Shown here: positions 57,991 to 64,000 of the stretch, piece by piece
Position numbering within the stretch: position 1 is the first letter of the stretch
Layout: each line of letters begins with the position of its first letter
Assembly: GCA_951799425.1 (NCBI GenBank)
Contig: OX637398.1
Coordinates: forward strand, 2,976,001-3,040,000
DNA: 64,000 bases
Reading direction: 5' to 3'
DNA from: Ilex aquifolium
Taxonomy: Eukaryota > Streptophyta > Magnoliopsida > Aquifoliales > Aquifoliaceae
Notes under the pieces: generated by a model
Databases searched by the model: none
Told to the model about the DNA's origin: nothing
The model's input: only the letters and a program-made list of their open reading frames with translations
Program-made: the position numbers and the translations under genes

Positions 57991-59927
57991 ACGATTGTTT
58001 CTTTTGAGGAGCTCGTAGCTCTGGGAAGCCAAAGGCGAGGGAGAGGGAGTTTTAACACACAGATAGAAAGTAAGAGACAGAGAGAGAGAGAAACACGAGT
58101 TCTCGACGGTCTTGTCTCTCACCGGTATGTTCCAGAGTCATCATCAACAACCATCGGTAGCCACCGTTCTCAAAATTTTACAAAATGCTTTTCAGTGTAC
58201 GATTTTTCTTGATTAAAAGTGCTTACTGTGCTCAATGTTTGGTACGGATTGATCGATTGCTATTTCATCAGTGCTTAATCACGATTTGCACCTTGATTTA
58301 TATCTTAGCGTATATGTGAAATCCTTTTGTTCTTAGGGTTTATTTTTGGATTTATTATGATTTCCCATTTTATGATAAATTAACGTTACCCTTCACTTGT
58401 AGGTTGTTGCCTTCAAGCTTTAGGATCTTTTGTTGTTGTTGCAATTGTTGTAACGTAGGATCTTTCATTGGCTTTTTTGCATTCTATAGTAGCCAAATTA
58501 TTTGGGTGAATGATAATGTTGATATGAATTTGGAGAGGCTGATATTGAGGGAGACCCATGTACAAAAAATGAGTTTGGTAAAGTGATGGGGGCAATTGTT
58601 GGAAAAAGATGGAGGAAAGATTTGGGTGTTAAACATGTGTCCGATTTCTTGGTCGATATCAGTTATAGGTTGATTTTTCAGTAATTTGTTTTTGTTTCAT
58701 TCATGTGGATGGACAGATGACTAAGGCATGAGACATGGGATTTTTTGTTTATATGAGGCATAATTCTTTGGTGTATTGCTTCTGGGTCTGTCGAACAGAA
58801 AAATTCTTTGTGGAATGCTCAAACTGATCTCAGTTATTGAGCTTGCTCAAAGTCATTTGTTGGAATAGATGCGCAACAGCGCAAGTGAGCTTTCCGTGCT
58901 TTGTTCCGAAACAAGAGAAGCTTAATAAACATTAAATTAATCCTGAAAGCAAAAAAAAAAAACACTTACATATCACATATGCTTAAAAATTAGCTCATAG
59001 ATTATAGATGGGTTCGAGTTCAGATATGAGCTCCTCAACAGATGGGCCAAGACTGATTACCACTTACCCATCTGAGATTCGACTACAAATGGAAACTTGT
59101 GTAACCTTTTTAAAATTGATATTGCAGAGAGTGAGTATTGAAAATAAAAAATATAGGTTTGGAAATGAGCTTAATGGGAGGAAAATTGTGGATCCCACAT
59201 ATGTAGAGCAGGTAGGGCATAAATATTATGTAGGAATGGTGTTTTTTTAAATTTTGAGTTATAACATGAAGGGATATGAAATTTTACTGCCACTTTTATT
59301 TTGTTCGATGCAGTAGACTATTCTCAGATCAGATAAATGTGTTGATTTTGAATATTACCTGGTGTGAAGGCATATGATTAATGAAAATGCATTTCATTGA
59401 TTAATTATTTTAGTTTTTTATATGTTGTGGGTCTTTTTGTGTGTTGCTTGATATGATTTCTCCAGGCAACAGGATCACAAACAATGATAACTTATTGAGA
59501 AAGCAAATTGCACGTGTGCAGAACTTTTTTGTAGCTACAAGTTATGCAATTCGAATCCTCTCAAATCATATTTAGCCAAAGTTGATTTGATACAAGTTGA
59601 TTTCTCTTCCCTTCTTGTTTTGAAGCCTTGCAGTTTTAATTCTTAAAGCAGTATGAATGTTAGAGAATAAGAAATATTCATCATACGCAATTGCAACTGA
59701 CTTCTTTCAATTATATGCTCCCTACTTATAAACCAGCTGAGTGCTGTAAATTTGTATTGTTATATGACCCAAAAAAAAATTCTGTTTCAGAGTTTCCTTT
59801 CAGGTTTGCATTTCAGGAAGATACTCAAGTTGATGGTCAATAGCGCACTGGCCCACATCCAGATGTCAATGTTCTACAACAATAGCAACTGATGTTCTTT
59901 CTATAATCATTCCACCTAGCTAGCACA
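57990..59927 (+). promoter_or_regulatory. 5' leader of the RING gene: GA tract, long leader intron, two uORFs
   Basis: A GA tract (58077-58090) precedes a good donor (ACCG/GTATGT, GT at 58125). A pyrimidine-preceded acceptor TTCTGTTTCAG ends at 59790. If this single leader intron is right, the second leader exon (59791 onward) carries two upstream ORFs before the main ATG at 59928: 59833-59892 (20 codons with stop) and 59892-59906 (5 codons with stop). Short open frames within the intron are not supported as genes. Confidence 0.5.
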
Positions 59928-60728
59928 ATGTGGAACTTTGCATCCAATTGCATCGCTGGAAGCATTGGGCTGAAGAATGACTCTCTGAAGCAGACCCAAG
60001 ATTCTTTAGATTGCTCAGATGATGAAATTTCTTCTACCACCAGCAGAGAGGAGGGGCTAGAGTGCCCGATATGCTGGGAATCCTTTAACATTGTTGAAAA
60101 TGTGCCTTATGTTTTATGGTGCGGGCACACCCTCTGTAAGAACTGTGTCTTAGGACTGCAATGTGCTGTTGTGAAATTTCCAACTTTACCAATCCAGCTT
60201 CCGCTCTTCATCTCCTGCCCCTGGTGCAACCTCTTATCTCTCCGTCTGGTTTATAGGGGAAACCTCAAGTTTCCACGTAAGAACTTTTTTCTTCTCTGGA
60301 TGCTTGAGAGCATGAATGGTGATAGGGTGCAGTCACATTCAGCTTCATGCGGGGATCATCAGCCAGTCTGGCCATCAAATGCCAAGGTAGCGCTAGGAAG
60401 TCATGTAAGCCACTCTAACCTCCGGAGGGGGCAGTGTGCTCATCATCCAGAGTCTTCTGGATCAACCCATGATCATAATCGTGTCAATCTCACTGTGGAG
60501 AGGCTTCATTCCTCCCTTAGGAAGTCCCTGGTTTTCTTTGTTCATCTGACTGCCAAATTCCCGTTGGTTCTGATATTTCTTCTGATCATCTTGTATGCTA
60601 TACCTGCCAGTGCAGCCATCTTGGCCTTGTACATCATCATCACCGTTGTGTTTGCTCTCCCTTCTTTTCTCATCTTGTATTTTGCATATCCTAGCTTGGA
60701 TTGGCTGGTGAGAGAAATCATCACTTGA
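59928..60728 (+). CDS. RING-finger (C3HC4) membrane protein, probable E3 ubiquitin ligase
   Basis: A single coding exon of 266 residues starting MWNFASNCIAG. RING domain with Cys46, Cys49, Cys65, His67, Cys70, Cys73, Cys97 and Cys100 (CPIC, CGHTLC, KNC, CPWC), an unusually long loop of 23 residues before the last Cys pair. A conserved-looking LVYRGNLKFPRKNFFLLWMLESMN follows, then a Ser/His-rich linker and two hydrophobic segments at about residues 200-255, indicating a C-terminal membrane anchor with the RING on the cytosolic side by inference. Family knowledge: such RING proteins bind E2 enzymes and transfer ubiquitin; substrates are unknown. Next gene downstream (61754) is on the same strand about 1 kb away. 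Confidence 0.9.
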   Translation: MWNFASNCIAGSIGLKNDSLKQTQDSLDCSDDEISSTTSREEGLECPICWESFNIVENVPYVLWCGHTLCKNCVLGLQCAVVKFPTLPIQLPLFISCPWCNLLSLRLVYRGNLKFPRKNFFLLWMLESMNGDRVQSHSASCGDHQPVWPSNAKVALGSHVSHSNLRRGQCAHHPESSGSTHDHNRVNLTVERLHSSLRKSLVFFVHLTAKFPLVLIFLLIILYAIPASAAILALYIIITVVFALPSFLILYFAYPSLDWLVREIIT

Positions 60729-61753
60729 GATGCTGGCTCTTTGAAGAGAAGTTTACCTCATAAATTGGTACTTCTCCATCTACTGTTTTCAGCAACACCA
60801 TATGTCCTTTTCATGATTGTGAAGTCTAGTATCCTTGGTGCCTTCCTATGTTAAGAATTCCTTTAGCTTGTGGTAGCCAAGGCTTTTTTGGATAAGTTTG
60901 GTAGTATATCCTCGGTGCAAATTTTTTTTTTTTTGGTTGTTGGGTATCATTTGTTATTTTTTTTTTTTTTAATGTTTTGTGTTGTGGGTGGGGGTTGGAA
61001 TTTGTCCGGCAATGTCGGTTCAGGGGTATTGTAGTAGGGTTTGATTTAAGAGATTTTATACTCTTTCGTTAACTCGTTTTAATATAATGATTGTTGGAAG
61101 TTCTCTCTCTTGGTGGGGTTTGGGCAGAAGGCTGTGAGAACTCTTTATGTTTTTTGTGGCTTCTTGTTTGTAATCTGCAGAAGTGTAGCAACTTAGAGAT
61201 TTTAATTGTACTCTGGACCTTATATTGAAGTATCAAGTGGCTTTGGCGAAGTGGTTAATGTCTAACATGATTTTCTCATCTCGTTCATTTTGCTTAGCCT
61301 CCTTTCCTCAGAAAACGTACCCTTTACAAAGAGTGTGCATATAAATTGGTTCTGATGATACCGTAGTTGACCATGAATTTTTTCCTGGTCTTTTTTCATA
61401 TTTGATGTCGTTTAATCATAATCTTTTTCCACCATTAACAAAGAACAATTCAGTCGTATTATCCTAGTATATTTGATTAGAGATTTCGATACTCGGTTAC
61501 TACAAACAATACTTTTTTCGAAAAATGGTTTAATAGTTCTGCAAATAATTTCTTCGAGAAACTTCTTTATTTCTTCTTTTTATAACATCCACAAAAATCC
61601 AACTTGGACAATCTAGCATAAAATCCTCCACGTGTCACAAAGATAACCTGGAATTTTGAAGACTTGGGGTTCTGTTGGATTCTTCGTACCGATTCAATGT
61701 ACCTTGTAGTTACTACTTATCTACTACTGTGAAGAGAGTTTGAACCAGTGATA
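60729..61753 (+). other. 3' UTR of the RING gene and promoter of the DUF4336 gene
   Basis: The first several hundred bases are likely 3' UTR (poly-T tracts at 60920-60935 and 60958-60972, TAATATAATGA near 61080). The rest is probable upstream sequence of the gene starting at 61754. No other gene is supported. Confidence 0.45.
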
Positions 61754-62068
61754 ATGGTAGCTATTGCTGTGTCCTCACCAAAATCCACGATATTGCAGAA
61801 CCGAATTTCTCTCAGAGAACCAAGTTCTAGTTTTGTTTCTGGGTCCTCCTTGAAGGGTCTTTGCTTACAGTTGAAACCCAGAAGAAGCAAGAATAAAGAT
61901 GTCATCGGTTTGGTTGTTACTGCTACAAACACCAGTAACATCAGTGATACCAGTGGTGGTGGAAGGTTTTATTTCAACTTCACTGGGTTTCCATTCCCTC
62001 TTGGTCCTTTCCTCAATCGGCGCACAATCAGGACAGAGGTTAGCTTCTTCATGACTTATTGTATCTTA

Positions 62069-62160
<92 letters not shown>

Positions 62161-64000
62161 TGACTGGGATAAACAGAATACTTTTATGCTTTTATCAAAA
62201 TCTGTGAGACTAGTTTCTGTTTATTGGTACATAATTGCATTGATGCTTGTCTTATAAGTCCATTGTGGTATGGCTGCTTGGTTCTTGATGATGCAGTACT
62301 GTAGTTGCTTTACCCTCTTACATAGAGGCTCTTCAAACTTTAGTTTTGATGATAACATTAGGTTGCTACTATCTCCCTTTGTGCAATTAGGTATACAAAG
62401 AAAAGAAACTATTTGTTCTGGTGATAAAATTTTTATCTCTTGTGATTAAGGGTTATCTTGAGACAAACGTATTTTTTGTTAATCTAACAGGACCTATAAA
62501 TTTCATATTCTCACAGCCTAACAAAAGGGGGTGGACGGGGGTGATAAGAAAGTCAGACCCTCCATCTATCAGTCTGTTTCTATGTTAACCTTGGTGATTG
62601 TTGATGGTTTGCAATCCAAAGGGAAATGGATGTCAACAAAATGTTATATTCAGCTTTTCTATATATGTTTGTGTCCTCAAGTAGTAGTAGTAGATTGACA
62701 AGTTATCAAGCATTGAAAATTTTGTTTCATAGGAGCAGAGCAGTTCTTGTTTCTTTGAGAAAAAAAAAAATTCAAGTTGGACGTTGTAGAGAATTGTTTT
62801 TGCACATTTAACTTTTTCTTTAACACCTAATCTCAGGCTGTGAAAGACTGCATATGGCTGTTTGAACAAGAACAAGCATTGGGCTTTAGCAGTGTCTCCA
62901 CAAACATTCGAATGACAGTCATCAAGCTCAAATCCGGTGGACTATGGGTTCATGCACCCATTGCTCCAACCATGGAGTGCATTCAGGTTCTGATAATGCT
63001 TTCCAACTTTATTATTTTGGAGTCTGACAAACTAGCATATTCCCTTTTGTCTCTCATAGCCTTTTACACTGGTATATTTGTTTCACGTAACTGTAATTTT
63101 TTTTTTTTTTGCTAATTCCCATAAGCCTATGTGATCATATTTAATTATGCTTCCTAAAAAGAAGCTCTTTTCAAGTGTTCATAAAATCTTCCAGTTTTTA
63201 TCAGGGGCTTTTCAAGCATCCGTTGTGTTTGATGGAGATAATGGCATTAAATATACCAAGATCTATTGATTGGAAGAAATAAGTTGGATTTGCCCAAGTG
63301 GAAATTTGCCTCTCTGTTTACATGGATTGCTATGTCGAACCTTCATTGTTAGGGCTTGCTTGACATTATTTCAGTCCATCTCTTTCTAACTCTGCATATC
63401 TTCACTCTCATTTGGACATAAAATTTTGTGTTTACGAGCGATCTCTTAACTCTTGGCAGCTTGTGAAGGAATTGGGAGCTCCAGTAGAGTACATTGTTTT
63501 GCCCACATTTGCTTATGAGCATAAAATATTTGTTGGCCCATTTTCCAGAAAGTTCCCTCGGGCTCAAGTATGGGTTGCACCAAGGCAATGGAGTTGGCCT
63601 TTGAATTTGCCGCTTGAGTTTTTTGGGGTCTTTCGTGCCAAAACATTAAAAGATGAGGATGTGTCAACCCCATGGGCTGATGAGATTGAACAAAAAGTTC
63701 TAAGCTCACCCGAAGTTGGTAACATAAACTACACTATCTCCAAACTTTGTTATATATGTTTCTCAGTTGATTCCGTTGCTTCATATTTCAAGCCTACATG
63801 TGATTCTTAGTTTGAAATATATGCATGAGTTGATCCAGGAATTGGGCCTTACGTGGAGGTGGCATTCTATCATAAGCGTTCAAGGACGCTACTGGTGACG
63901 GATGCTGTCATTTTTGTCCCAAGGCAGCCACCTGAGTGTATTAGCAAGGACTCCTTGTTAGCATCTGCAAAGAATGGGTTAGCTGTCAAACTTCTTAGTA
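61754..64000 (+). CDS. DUF4336 family protein, predicted plastid (5' part, runs off window)
   Basis: Exons 61754-62038, 62837-62986, 63460-63718 and 63839-64000+, all with GT-AG borders and continuous frame (phases 0, 0, 1). The first ~70 residues are Ser/Thr/Arg-rich with few acids, like a chloroplast transit peptide. The mature part reads VKDCIWLFEQEQALGFSSVS, MTVIKLKSGGLWVHAPIAPT, LGAPVEYIVLPTFAYEHKIF, then RAQVWVAPRQWSWPLNLPLE and YVEVAFYHKRSRTLLVTDAV. The APIAPT...LVKELG...VLP...EH.IF pattern matches DUF4336 (PF14234), which is related to metallo-hydrolase-like folds, though its function is not established. At least 285 residues are in the window; the C-terminus is missing. Confidence 0.9.
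62072..62161. repeat. (CT)n followed by (TA)n microsatellite in intron 1 of the DUF4336 gene
   Basis: About 33 CT repeats (62072-62138) run directly into about 11 TA repeats (62138-62161). It starts only ~33 bases after the splice donor at 62039. Confidence 0.97.

Noticed and set aside
59008..59250. 80-codon open frame upstream of the RING gene
   Set aside because: Lies within the inferred leader intron, has no recognisable domain and no supporting splice sites.

Overview
This is a plant nuclear window. The evidence is multi-exon genes with GT-AG introns, an AT-rich and repeat-dense intergenic background, plant-specific protein families (a PTEN1-type phosphatase, CNGC2-type channels, a DUF4336 protein with a transit-peptide-like N-terminus) and plant transposon lineages (Athila, MULE, hAT, L1). 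It looks like a dicot, perhaps a woody one; the species cannot be named from the sequence alone.

Layout. 1-8.9 kb is repeat territory: a decayed non-autonomous LTR element (1773-4486), a broken PF20167-like transposon ORF, GATCGC-rich blocks and a ~1.5 kb minisatellite of ~21 bp units. 8902-13510 (minus) is a complete seven-exon PTEN1-type phosphatase gene whose introns are all phase 0. 13.6-18.5 kb is non-coding with local duplications and a putative foldback element. 18568-23548 and 26279-32655 (both minus) are two tandem CNGC2/DND1-type channel genes with matching eight-exon architecture. Their introns carry a hAT-like MITE (first copy) and two solo LTRs with perfect target-site duplications (second copy). 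The two paralogues differ from each other in the pore triplet.

33.2-53.2 kb is a transposon nest. A hAT-like element (33188-34253) is followed by an old Mutator-like element (34339-53191) whose interior was invaded by a hAT MITE, by another unidentified segment and by a young 11.5 kb Athila-type Ty3/Gypsy element on the minus strand (40784-52259; LTRs differ at roughly 9 sites in 1.07 kb, TSD AGGCT, tRNA-Asp type PBS). The Athila LTRs and a non-coding internal block carry arrays of a CG-rich palindrome. 53.2-58 kb holds a short decayed plastid 16S rRNA-like fragment, a 5'-truncated L1 LINE with a 16 bp TSD, and a hAT-like MITE with an 8 bp TSD.

58.0-64 kb is gene space on the plus strand: a membrane-anchored C3HC4 RING protein with an intron-containing 5' leader and two short upstream ORFs, then the 5' part of a predicted plastid DUF4336 gene that runs off the window.

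The genes do not form a pathway, but two bear on signalling and defence: CNGC2 is a known Ca2+-channel subunit in immunity and PTEN1 is a phosphoinositide phosphatase. Exon borders were read by eye from splice consensus and reading-frame continuity. TSDs and terminal repeats were aligned by eye. No database search was possible.
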